Positions 53,101 through 61,700 of a DNA stretch of 64,000 nucleotides are shown one piece after another. Each line of letters starts with the position of its first letter. Within the stretch, counting starts at the first letter, position 1. The position numbers and the translations under genes are program-made. The notes under the pieces are model-generated. The model was given only the letters and a program-made list of their open reading frames with translations, had not been told where the DNA came from and searched no databases. The stretch is from UBA7430 sp002478765 (GTDB taxonomy: Bacteria > Bacteroidota > Bacteroidia > Flavobacteriales > UBA7430): assembly GCA_943789355.1 (NCBI GenBank), contig CALSTU010000001.1:217000-280999 (forward strand), read 5' to 3'.

Positions 53101-54852
53101 GATCCAGGTGTAAGCATCGCAGTGTTCTTGGGTGTCGGTAGTCCTAATGGATTCATTGATCGTTAGGTTCAAGGTAACCACACTGTCGCAACCCGATGCT
53201 GTTTGTAAGGTGTCTACATGCGTTCCGCTTTCGGTAATAACTTTCCCGTTCCAGGTGTAAGCATCGCAAGAGATCTCATCCTTACTAAATTCATCATTGT
53301 AAATACACGAACCATCATCTGTATTGACTGAAGAATTGTAATTGCATGCAATGCTTTCCATACAACCTTCTTCCACGGTAACACAAACGCCATTTACATC
53401 TGTGAAACCAGGCAAGCAGTTTCCGTCACAGTCTGCATTATTTAAGGGCCCATTTCCTTCACAAACGCCACAAGCATCGGGACTGGCTGTACCGTTTGGA
53501 ACCCCTGTACAGTCATCACAGTCATCTCCGCTATTGCCTTCTGCTACACAACCACAATCACTTTCCCATGAGCTGCCGTTTGGAACCCCTGCACAGTCTG
53601 CACAACTTGTATTGTCTCCATCACATACGCCACAGTCATCTTTGAAATTTTCTACAACCCGTCCCTTACCGTTGGTTTCTCCCGAACAGGTTTGACAGTC
53701 CATTAGGAATATACATGAACCGTCGTCTGCTTTAGCTAATGAAAAATAATTACAAGCCGAAGAATCGGTGCAACCCATTGAAAGACGATTGGACAATGCA
53801 ATCAAAGCTTCCTCTACTGTAGCTTCTGATGCACCGTCCGCATCAAAGTCCATGGTTTCGACCAAAAGAACTTCTTGTGCCTTTTGGCGGTCAACCTGAT
53901 TTAAATAATTTCGAAGCAATACAGAAGTTTGACTCCCAGTTAATTGCAATTCCTCACCATCAAGACTCATTGTTTGCTCATCCGAATTGTTATTATTCAG
54001 TCGGTCTAAATCTTCATTTAACTGAATGATTGCTGACTGTAAATTTTTTATTTCGACATCACTCTTAGTCATCCATCCTTCTACAACTAGGGTCACATCG
54101 GAGGCCTTTTGAGCATCGGTTCCAATGCCATCTCGCAAGGAACTTAAATTCACATAAAAATCATCACTACCTTCCAAAGCAATCTGCAACCGCATGTCAG
54201 ACAAACTCAAATGCTCGATCTTCTGATCGTCTTTGAAGCTTGCTATGCTTTCTGTATTTTCATGCACAGCCTCATCTAAATCACGATCAGACTCAGCTAA
54301 AGAAAATGCATTTTCAAGAATAGAGTCTAAAGGCTTGCTGATATAATTTGCGTAGGGATCAAAACCGGCCCCCTCAATGATGTAATTCAATAAATCTGTA
54401 TTAGAGCTCACACGTTCTTGATCGAATGGGTTAAGAGGATGTGGCAAGTAATACATACTTTGAGTATGAAATAATTCATAACCCGTTCCCCAACCGTAAT
54501 CAATTTCAACATTTAATTGTTTGTCATCCCCATTCCACAAAATGTCCTGAAAATCTCCAAAAACAGCTACTCCAGAGCCAAGTTCAATTTTCACCTCACC
54601 ATAGGCATTGGTTGTTGAACTGTGCTCCTCGGTATATACGACATCAAGGCTTGCGTCTGTAATAGAAAATCGGATGGAAACTTTTTGGTGTCTCAGATGC
54701 TCTAAAATGATGTTTTCGCCAGGCATACTAACCCCTTGGGGATGAAGTAGGGTTGCCTGATAAACCATTCCAGGTGTTTGTGCATGCACAAGGAATGAAC
54801 AGCATAAAGAAAGTACCAAACCTAATATTTTCAATCTATGTCTCATCATCAT
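50125..54852 (-). CDS. Large secreted protein with 16 CDAYTW/GCDSVV repeats
   Basis: The protein is 1575 residues with signal peptide LGLVLSLCCSFLVHAQ. The order is an N-terminal beta domain beginning GMVYQATLLHPQG (to about 150), a helical linker with DADGASEATVEEALIALSNRL, then cysteine-rich modules (CTDSSACNYFSLAKADDGSC, DDCGVCDGDN and similar). Next come 16 units of 49-51 residues, each CDAYTW...SGCDSVV(A/T)LNLTIN, with two Cys and an Ig-like pattern. The C-terminus has a DxDxDGVCDE calcium-type motif and a domain with KWLPPTEDQLRVIYEAR and KYWTLND, similar to DUF1566. It is probably a surface adhesin or stalk. No canonical T9SS tail was recognised. It is downstream of a paralogue (54922-56568). 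Confidence 0.82.
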   Translation of the reverse strand: MMMRHRLKILGLVLSLCCSFLVHAQTPGMVYQATLLHPQGVSMPGENIILEHLRHQKVSIRFSITDASLDVVYTEEHSSTTNAYGEVKIELGSGVAVFGDFQDILWNGDDKQLNVEIDYGWGTGYELFHTQSMYYLPHPLNPFDQERVSSNTDLLNYIIEGAGFDPYANYISKPLDSILENAFSLAESDRDLDEAVHENTESIASFKDDQKIEHLSLSDMRLQIALEGSDDFYVNLSSLRDGIGTDAQKASDVTLVVEGWMTKSDVEIKNLQSAIIQLNEDLDRLNNNNSDEQTMSLDGEELQLTGSQTSVLLRNYLNQVDRQKAQEVLLVETMDFDADGASEATVEEALIALSNRLSMGCTDSSACNYFSLAKADDGSCIFLMDCQTCSGETNGKGRVVENFKDDCGVCDGDNTSCADCAGVPNGSSWESDCGCVAEGNSGDDCDDCTGVPNGTASPDACGVCEGNGPLNNADCDGNCLPGFTDVNGVCVTVEEGCMESIACNYNSSVNTDDGSCIYNDEFSKDEISCDAYTWNGKVITESGTHVDTLQTASGCDSVVTLNLTINESIRTTDTQEHCDAYTWIDGLEYTADNATATHTLKTTSGCDSVVALNLTINETIRTTDTQEHCDAYTWIDGLEYTADNATATHTLKTTSGCDSVVALNLTINESIRTTDTQEHCDAYTWIDGLEYTADNATATHTLKTTSGCDSVVALNLTINETIRTTDTQEHCDAYTWIDGLEYTADNATATHTLKTTSGCDSVVALNLTINETIRTTDTQEHCDAYTWIDGLEYTADNATATHTLKTTSGCDSVVALNLTINETIRTTDTQEHCDAYTWIDGLEYTADNATATHTLKTTSGCDSVVALNLTINETIRTTDTQEHCDAYTWIDGLEYTADNATATHTLKTTSGCDSVVALNLTINETIRTTDTQEHCDAYTWIDGLEYTADNATATHTLKTTSGCDSVVALNLTINETIRTTDTQEHCDAYTWIDGLEYTADNATATHTLKTTSGCDSVVALNLTINETIRTTDTQEHCDAYTWIDGLEYTADNATATHTLKTTSGCDSVVALNLTINETIRTTDTQEHCDAYTWIDGLEYTADNATATHTLKTTSGCDSVVALNLTINETIRTTDTQEHCDAYTWIDDLIYTADNATATHTLQTASGCDSVVALNLTINESTSSIDTQEHCDAYTWNGKVITESGTHVDTLQTASGCDSVVALNLTINESTSSIDIQEHCDAYTWNGKVITESGTHVDTLQTASGCDSVVALNLTINESIRTTDTQEHCDAYTWIDGLEYTADNATATHTLKTTSGCDSVVSLNLLINKKSDDCDICVAGKFESSDTDNDGVCDEDEIEGCTNTNACNYNENATDYAGDCIYPKAYYLDKDLDGFASGGSLTMCPDQVNDSYISHADNIIQDPCPNKRFFTGVHNIELYKCNGDFSDGLFSNNEIKQGRGNDFNSFKMVFAYDAPEYLPIFNEAQAKSALENYDGGTVSNVLMKADSRWGKKWLPPTEDQLRVIYEARNLPTGKYWTLNDRGGYTQTYFQEGDLYTTENDEKAILIYTFEIKPDFF
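50950..53270 (-). repeat. Tandem array of 16 repeats (mostly 153 bp)
   Basis: The CDAYTW codons recur 16 times, at near-constant 153-bp spacing. Twelve units have the IDGLEY variant, one IDDLIY, and three the shorter NGKVITESGT variant, two near the C-terminal end and one at the N-terminal end. Middle units are almost identical at DNA level, pointing to recent expansion or homogenisation. Confidence 0.9.
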
Positions 54853-54921
54853 AATATTTACAATTCTTTGAACAACATCTTTAAAAATAAGTCCCTATTT
54901 TATGTAAGGTTCAAAGTCTAC

Positions 54922-56568
54922 TTACAACTTGAAATAACGAACCGGACGAAGCTTATTCTGCGAATTTTTATTAAGGTCGATTAGGGTACCATCAACGCCA
55001 TGCATCCCCTTTGCTATATAACCATTGGTTTGAGAGGAAGACCAATACACATCGGGAGTTAGGGATTCATAGCCCTGATCAACAGCTAAAAACTCTTCAT
55101 TTTCATGAATTTTTTTCAAATCCTCCACACTAGGCAAAACCCAATCGGTAAAACCATTTAGCACATACGAATCGCACATGCTTGCAGCAGTAGATCGCTC
55201 TGAACAGGTTCTTAGAATCACATTGGAATTTTCTGTCCCCGCACCCATCGCTTCGGATGTTGAAAGAACATTGACTCCTGCACAGCCCCATTGAAAAGCA
55301 TTCCAGGGTCCCACAGAAAGATCCGAGCTAGCCACGATAAGACCTTCCTTGGTATCCTGATTATAGGCAACCACAAAACCCCCTTGAAAAGAAATTCCGG
55401 GTTCGATTGACTCGGGAATGCAATTTTGATATTCGCATAAATCGTCGTTACCAAACAAGGATCCTGAATCGTAATTGCATGCATCGGGTTGTGTGCAACC
55501 GTAAAGCATATCCACTAATTTGATTAGAGCCTGCTCTACATTGTCTTCATAATCTCCATCAGCATTGATATCCATTTGTTTTACGAACTCTATTTCCTCG
55601 GCCGTTTGATTATCCGTATTTACATAAGCACTCATATCAACCTCACCCCCCTCTTCAAGAGCCAAAACATGAGTTTCTTCATTTAAAGTCAATGACTGAT
55701 CATCGCTAGATATCGACGCCAACGAATCCATATATTTTTTCAGTGCCACAATGGCTTCCTCAGCTGAATTTGTTTCATCATCCAGAATGAGCAATTGCTC
55801 ATCCAATATAACTTCTGAGGCGTTTTGATCATCGGTACCGGTACCGTCCTTGATGGGACTCAAATCGACCGATTTACTTCCTCCTCGCTCAACACCAACA
55901 GTTAACAAATCGTCTTCCAAGGTCAGTATTTCAATTTCCTGATCATCATTCATTCCATCAATACGTTCGGAATTCAGCTGCACCTGTTGTGCTAAAAAAT
56001 CGTCAGCGGAAGCAAGAGATGTTGCATTTTGAATGTAACGCGCATCGGAATTGGTTTTGTAAGCGCCTTGAGGGGTAAAACCAGATGCTTGGATGATCTT
56101 TTCTACCAATGCTTTGTTATTGTCAATACGCTCGGTGTCTTGCTTGGATACAGGATGTGGTAAATAAAGCAGGTTTTCTGTGCCGATGTATTCGAAACCG
56201 GCTCCCATTAAATAATCAATCTCCACTTTCAACTGCTTAGGTTTCCCATCCCAAAGGACCTCTGAAAAGAGTCCTGAAAATGACTTACCATTTCCTATAA
56301 TGAGGTTAACTTCTCCGAAGATGTTGGTTGTATCGGAGTGGACCTCTGTGTACTCATCGCCCATTTCATTCGAGATGGTGAAGCGCATCTTTAACGGAGA
56401 GGACCTGAAATAATTCGATCCAAAATCGGTGCCCGGAATTTTGTATACCTGCTCTGGGGCTTCTATGAGTGCTTGATAGTTGACGCCTAAGATTTGTCCG
56501 GTTACATTCAATGAATTCAACAAGCAAAGTAGCATTAACAACACCAAAGTATTCTTACCCTTATTCAT
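54922..56568 (-). CDS. Secreted protein with DUF1566-like C-terminal domain
   Basis: The protein is 548 residues with signal peptide LVLLMLLCLLNSLNVTGQ. The N-terminal beta domain (LGVNYQALIEAPEQVY...GEVNLIIGNGKSFSG) and the linker NADGDYEDNVEQALIKLVDM are paralogous to those of 50125-54852. One CTQPDACNYDSGS module follows. The last about 170 residues (GFTDWVLPSVEDLKKIHENE, DVYWSSSQTNGY, KLRPVRYFKL) match the DUF1566/Lcl C-terminal type, which has a C-type-lectin-like fold in related proteins. It is probably a surface binding protein and is co-transcribed with the OmpA-like gene upstream, 11 bases away. Confidence 0.8.
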   Translation of the reverse strand: MNKGKNTLVLLMLLCLLNSLNVTGQILGVNYQALIEAPEQVYKIPGTDFGSNYFRSSPLKMRFTISNEMGDEYTEVHSDTTNIFGEVNLIIGNGKSFSGLFSEVLWDGKPKQLKVEIDYLMGAGFEYIGTENLLYLPHPVSKQDTERIDNNKALVEKIIQASGFTPQGAYKTNSDARYIQNATSLASADDFLAQQVQLNSERIDGMNDDQEIEILTLEDDLLTVGVERGGSKSVDLSPIKDGTGTDDQNASEVILDEQLLILDDETNSAEEAIVALKKYMDSLASISSDDQSLTLNEETHVLALEEGGEVDMSAYVNTDNQTAEEIEFVKQMDINADGDYEDNVEQALIKLVDMLYGCTQPDACNYDSGSLFGNDDLCEYQNCIPESIEPGISFQGGFVVAYNQDTKEGLIVASSDLSVGPWNAFQWGCAGVNVLSTSEAMGAGTENSNVILRTCSERSTAASMCDSYVLNGFTDWVLPSVEDLKKIHENEEFLAVDQGYESLTPDVYWSSSQTNGYIAKGMHGVDGTLIDLNKNSQNKLRPVRYFKL

Positions 56569-56579
56569 AGCTCTATCAT

Positions 56580-57665
56580 TTAATTAATTCTCATTAGTTC
56601 AACCCTCCTATTCCACACATTGCTCGTGGTACTGTACTCATCATAGACTTCGTCATATGCGACACTAAATCGTTCCCTTGGGACTCCCTTCTCGGAGAAG
56701 AATCCCAACACCGACTCCACTCTCTGAATGGACTTTTCTTCTGTGGTAAATCGATCGTAATATCCTGTGATTTGAAATCTCATCGTGGGACTTTCTAGCA
56801 GAACATCAGCCAGCTCTTCCATGGCATTTATATGGGAGGGGTAAAACTGAAATTCATTGGGTGGGAAGTAAATTTTTAAACGATTTGAATCTTTGAGAAA
56901 TAACAACTCATTCTCTTCCAAAAATTCTGAATTTTCTATGAGGGCATCAGCCACTATCTCTCCTTTATGAACTAAGTTCTTTGAATAGTTCGTATTTAGA
57001 TTCCACTGTTTGAGATCTAAAGCCAAACCAAATGAAAGATCGTGCGAGTGAAAGCCATAGGACTCATTGGAACTCTCGACCACATGAAGACTTTTACTGA
57101 AATGGTATTTGGAATACAAAGAGATCCAATCGGCAATCCGATAAGAACATTTGAATCCAAGCAATACATCGAACTTTATATCTGGAAAATCATCATCTAA
57201 CAATAGATTTGTCGTAACGTTATGTTGCAAAGCATTGTTCGTTTCTTGAACAGACCTTATACCATGTCTCAGACTTTTCCTGGAAAACTTTCCATCAAGG
57301 AAAAGGGTCCATTTTTGCTTCGTAACCAGCACATAATCCAGACCTAAATTAACGCCAAAATATTTTAACTCATACAAACTCTTAAATTCAGAATTAATAC
57401 GATTGGTATTCAAATAATAAGCATATTCATCGTGAGAGAAGCCTCCATATGCCCCAATTTTTTTCGCGATTTGTTTTCGAAACCCCAATTCACTTCTATT
57501 TTGAGAGGTTAAGTGATTCGTCCTGTAATCATCCTGACTTAGATGCGTGTAATTCAATCGAGTCCAGGTATTTACGCCGCTCTCAGAGTAAATGCTTTGA
57601 GCAAAAAGAACACCTTGGTGTAATGATATGCTTAAGGCTAGTAAAACCAATCTTTTGTACATCAT
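56580..57665 (-). CDS. Outer-membrane beta-barrel protein with OmpA-like C-terminal domain
   Basis: The protein is 361 residues with signal peptide LVLLALSISLHQGVLFAQ. The N-terminal about 235 residues alternate in polarity as expected of a beta-barrel, with repeated aromatic strand ends. The last about 100 residues resemble the OmpA peptidoglycan-binding domain: FPPNEFQFYPSHINAMEELA, FQITGYYDR, and RRVEL near the end. It may anchor or export the adjacent secreted repeat proteins, as OmpA-like partners do in other Bacteroidota surface systems. It sits 15 bases after the T9SS type A gene. Confidence 0.75.
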   Translation of the reverse strand: MMYKRLVLLALSISLHQGVLFAQSIYSESGVNTWTRLNYTHLSQDDYRTNHLTSQNRSELGFRKQIAKKIGAYGGFSHDEYAYYLNTNRINSEFKSLYELKYFGVNLGLDYVLVTKQKWTLFLDGKFSRKSLRHGIRSVQETNNALQHNVTTNLLLDDDFPDIKFDVLLGFKCSYRIADWISLYSKYHFSKSLHVVESSNESYGFHSHDLSFGLALDLKQWNLNTNYSKNLVHKGEIVADALIENSEFLEENELLFLKDSNRLKIYFPPNEFQFYPSHINAMEELADVLLESPTMRFQITGYYDRFTTEEKSIQRVESVLGFFSEKGVPRERFSVAYDEVYDEYSTTSNVWNRRVELMRIN

Positions 57666-57680
57666 AATCTTAAATTTAAC

Positions 57681-58190
57681 TTAGGTTAATTTGATGATTT
57701 TCTTGTGAAATATCTCGTCGTCTTTACGCAATCGTATGGTATAATTACCCGGAGGTAAATGCTCCAAATGAAGGCTCAACTGCTGAACAGCTCCAAAATC
57801 TAAACGCTGTAGCAGCTGACCGTAGTGGTTGTAAATTTCTAGTTGAAAACGCAGCTCATTAAAGGCCAAAAAGGACAGGTTTATTTCAGTAATAAATGGG
57901 TTTGGATAAACCTCAAAGACAGGTTTAGAAGGTCTTTCAATTTGTTTTGAAGAAATCGCAAAACGGCTTTGAAGGTAGCCTTGACTTAGTATAATGTCGC
58001 CCAAAACGTAATCGTTAGATTGAATGGATTGCCCCAATGAATGTTGAAGAGCATGATGCTGATTTGGCTGAGGAGTAGAAACACTAAAAGTAGACCTGAT
58101 GATGGACTGTGCCCCAACATGCATTTGTCCTTGTAAAACTAAGGAAACCCAAAACATCACCATTACACCAAATCCTCTTACCATAATCAC
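57681..58190 (-). CDS. Short secreted protein with T9SS type A sorting domain
   Basis: The protein is 169 residues with a signal peptide ending GAQS, a short N-terminal part, and a C-terminal sorting domain of about 80 residues. That domain carries the typical EVYPNPFITEINLSF, LEIYNHYGQLLQRLDFG, LPPGNYTIRL and HKKIIKL. Little remains besides the sorting domain, so it may act as an anchor or partner of the other proteins in the operon. Homologues of this short type are often encoded next to an OmpA-like gene and a tail-fibre-like protein. It begins the operon. Confidence 0.8.
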   Translation of the reverse strand: MIMVRGFGVMVMFWVSLVLQGQMHVGAQSIIRSTFSVSTPQPNQHHALQHSLGQSIQSNDYVLGDIILSQGYLQSRFAISSKQIERPSKPVFEVYPNPFITEINLSFLAFNELRFQLEIYNHYGQLLQRLDFGAVQQLSLHLEHLPPGNYTIRLRKDDEIFHKKIIKLT

Positions 58191-58765
58191 CTCATCTATT
58201 AAAACATTATTTACATAATTTCATCTTACATAAAGTTAGAATATTTGAAGGCTACATAAAATGGGTACCTGCACTCAGATTATAGGTGATATCACCTATA
58301 TGTGTTTGTATTGAACAAAAATTTCACTGCTTTTTAGCCTTTAAAATTTACAATTAAATCGCTAAAAGCTACCCTGTAGTCTTGCAGTCGTGGGGCTTTC
58401 GATGAAAAAGTTTTAAGTTTTAAACGATCCGTTTAAAGTTAATAACTACCCATTGAAAACTGCAAAGTGAGAGCTGAGTGGTCAATGGGTAATTCTAACG
58501 TATAAACGTGCTAACCCATTAAGGTTCGAGCAAAGTTGTTGAGCAGTCTTACAAGCCTATGCCTACCCTTCAACTACACGCAGAGTGACAATCAATTCGT
58601 AACTCATCATTCGTAATTCGAAACTGAATCCTGTCTCCTAAGCTATTCCCTACTTTCAATTTTTAACTTTTCACAATGCCATCGTAAAAAAAATTGACGG
58701 CTTCACGCCTGCCTGCGGTAGGGTAGGATTAAATTTTAAAACTCTTTTACAAGACGAACATTGAC
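58191..58765. other. 575-base intergenic region with palindromes
   Basis: There is no gene. It holds a 20-bp perfect palindrome TATAGGTGATATCACCTATA (58281-58300), about 90 bases upstream of the T9SS type A gene and a good operator candidate. It also holds a hairpin TACCCATTGA (58447-58456) with TCAATGGGTA (58482-58491). The part near 58600 has repeated ATTCGTAA-type words with no known function. Confidence 0.5.
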
Positions 58766-61700
58766 TTATAGACTCTTAATAAAAAGGACACTAGAAGGTA
58801 TCGGCGTAGTCTGCGCTTGGTTTATATATGACCCACTATCGTTTACCTCACTGGAAGTCCAGTAGCGCCCTGACAAGACCTGAAAGCCTTCGGGGGCAGC
58901 TTGGTTTATCGCTTCTTTTTCTGATAGAATATCATCCCATTCTGAACGTGATGGAACCCACCAACCCGCATTTACACTACGATTAAGTAAATAACCTAAT
59001 TCATTAATCTCATTTCCATGATCATGACTGCTTCTAATTTTTTCAGAATTCTCTTTACCCGTGCCATTAGCACCAAGATAAATAGCTCTAACTGGGTTGT
59101 TTTCATACTGATAACCACCATACTTGAATTGACCTTCATCCGCATTTCTCATAATATACCCGTGTCCGGGATTATTAGGATTCAGCCAAACTACAACTCC
59201 TCCACCATAAGGCGTTCCAACCTCTAATGCCATGGTTTCAAAAGTTATCGAACCAGTACCTAAATTATCTGATAAAGTAACAGTTGTTTGTGGGCTTGCT
59301 GTAGTAGGAGGTGTTACATTAAACACTACGGATGTATTATTGCAACAAACATCACCACTAGTAACAACATATCCTTCAGGTAAACCTGTTAACTCCATTT
59401 GATCATGAAAATTGGATCCTTCAAAAGTCACGGCACGTGTTGCGCCTTTAATAAAAACTTCATTGTGAGTAGCATTCAATCTCGGGCTCAAAGTTGAAAA
59501 ATTTATGGTCTGAGTACTCCCCGACAAATTTTGTGGGGCTTCGGTTACTGCTTCATACGGAGCTGTTACATTAAATGTAATCTCAGAATCACTCCAACTA
59601 TCACTCTTATATACAGAACTAAAACCACCTGTATTCGAAAGGGTATGATTTGGTCTGATTAGATTTCCTGTAACTGTGACTTCTTTTGTTTCTCCATAGA
59701 TAAATTCAATAGGAGTACTACCATCAACTACCGGAGCGGTAGCTGCTGTTAAGGTAGCTATTAACTTAGTAATAGCAGCTTCTACTGTTGTTTCATCTGA
59801 ACCGTCAGCATCAATATCTACCGCTGTTTGTAAATTAACATTATTAGCTGTTACGGTGGTCAGCACTTCTGCCCAGGTACCGTCGCCTTTCAGAAATTTG
59901 GCATTGTCGGCTTCTGTTGTGGGTGCTGGCACCAAACCGCTGGTTCCAGCTCCTAGGGAAGTCGCTGCTGTAAAATCACCAGCAAGGTCAGTGGTCAATG
60001 CAATCGTTCCGTCTGCATCGGGTAAGGTTAAGGTGCGTGTGTTCGCTGCTGCAATTCCACTTAATTCAAACTTAGCCTGCTTCGTAGCATCACCTTCGTC
60101 CTGAAGTGTAAATACATCGTCTTTTTGAGTGGAAACAGTAGTAATTTTAGTATCCACATAGGTCTTAACCGCTTTTTCGGTTGGGAACTTTGTGTCTGTA
60201 TCATCTGCCAAATTAACATCGGTTGATTTGTTCGCTACGTCTTCTTTAAGGGCTATGGCGGCATCTGCATCTGATTTATTCTGATCTACATCGTCTTGAA
60301 CAGCGGTTATGGCTGCTGATTCCTCTAAGGCGGATAGGTCTACTGTTATCTCTGTGGTCCCTTCGCTGATGGTCAACAAACTTGCGCCATCTATTGTGGC
60401 TCCCGTAATGTCATCGTCGGTGGTTAAGCTTTCTACCTGTGCATCTACATAGGTCTTTACGGCTTTTTCGGTTGGGAACTTTGTGTCTGTGTCATCTGCC
60501 AGTGTTCCGTCGGTCGATTTGTTCGCGGCGTCTTCTTTGAGGGCTATCGCAGTATTTGCTGCTGCTTCATTGGCATCCACATCGTCTTGAACAGCGGTTA
60601 TGGCTGCTGATTCCTCTAAGGCGGATAGGTCTACTGTTATTTCTGTGGTCCCTTCGCTGATGGTCAACAAACTTGCGCCATCTATTGTGGCTCCCGTAAT
60701 GTCATCGTCGGTGGTTAAGCTTTCTACCTGTGCATCTACATAGGTCTTTACGGCTTTTTCGGTTGGGAACTTTGTGTCTGTGTCATCTGCCAGTGTTCCG
60801 TCGGTCGATTTGTTCGCGGCGTCTTCTTTGAGGGCTATCGCAGTATTTGCTGCTGCTTCATTGGCATCCACATCGTCTTGAACAGCGGTTATGGCTGCTG
60901 ATTCCTCTAAGGCGGATAGGTCTACTGTTATTTCTGTGGTCCCTTCGCTGATGGTCAACAAACTTGCGCCATCTATTGTGGCTCCCGTAATGTCATCGTC
61001 GGTGGTTAAGCTTCCTACCTGTGCATCTACATAGGTCTTTACGGCTTTTTCGGTTGGGAACTTTGTGTCTGTGTCATCTGCCAGTGTTCCGTCGGTCGAT
61101 TTGTTCGCGGCGTCTTCTTTGAGGGCTAATGCTTCAAAGACTGCATGCTGTGATGGAGCTACCAATGTAGTTCCTTCGTTGATTTCATCTGCTACAGATC
61201 CCGATGCCTGGGCTTGTGCCTGTGCATCCACATAGGTCTTTACGGCTTTTACAGATGGATACTTAATATCCGAGTCTGCATCAGTTGTAACATCGGTTGA
61301 TTTGTTCGCGGCGTCTTCTTTGAGGGCTATCGCAGTATTTGCTGCTGCTTCATTCGCATCCACATCGTCTTGAACAGCGGTTATGGCTGCTGATTCCTCT
61401 AAGGCGGATAGGTCTACTGTTATTTCTGTGGTCCCTTCGCTGATGGTCAACAAACTTGCGCCATCTATTGTGGCTCCCGTAATGTCATCGTCGGTGGTTA
61501 AGCTTCCTACCTGTGCATCTACATAGGTCTTTACGGCTTTTTCGGTTGGGAACTTTGTGTCTGTGTCATCTGCCAGTGTTCCGTCGGTCGATTTGTTCGC
61601 GGCGTCTTCTTTGAGGGCTATCGCAGTATTTGCTGCTGCTTCATTGGCATCCACATCGTCTTGAACAGCGGTTATGGCTGCTGATTCCTCTAAGGCGGAT

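Noticed and set aside
50950..53270. CRISPR array
   Set aside because: The regular 153-bp repeats are a continuous coding frame of a secreted protein, not short repeats with unique spacers.
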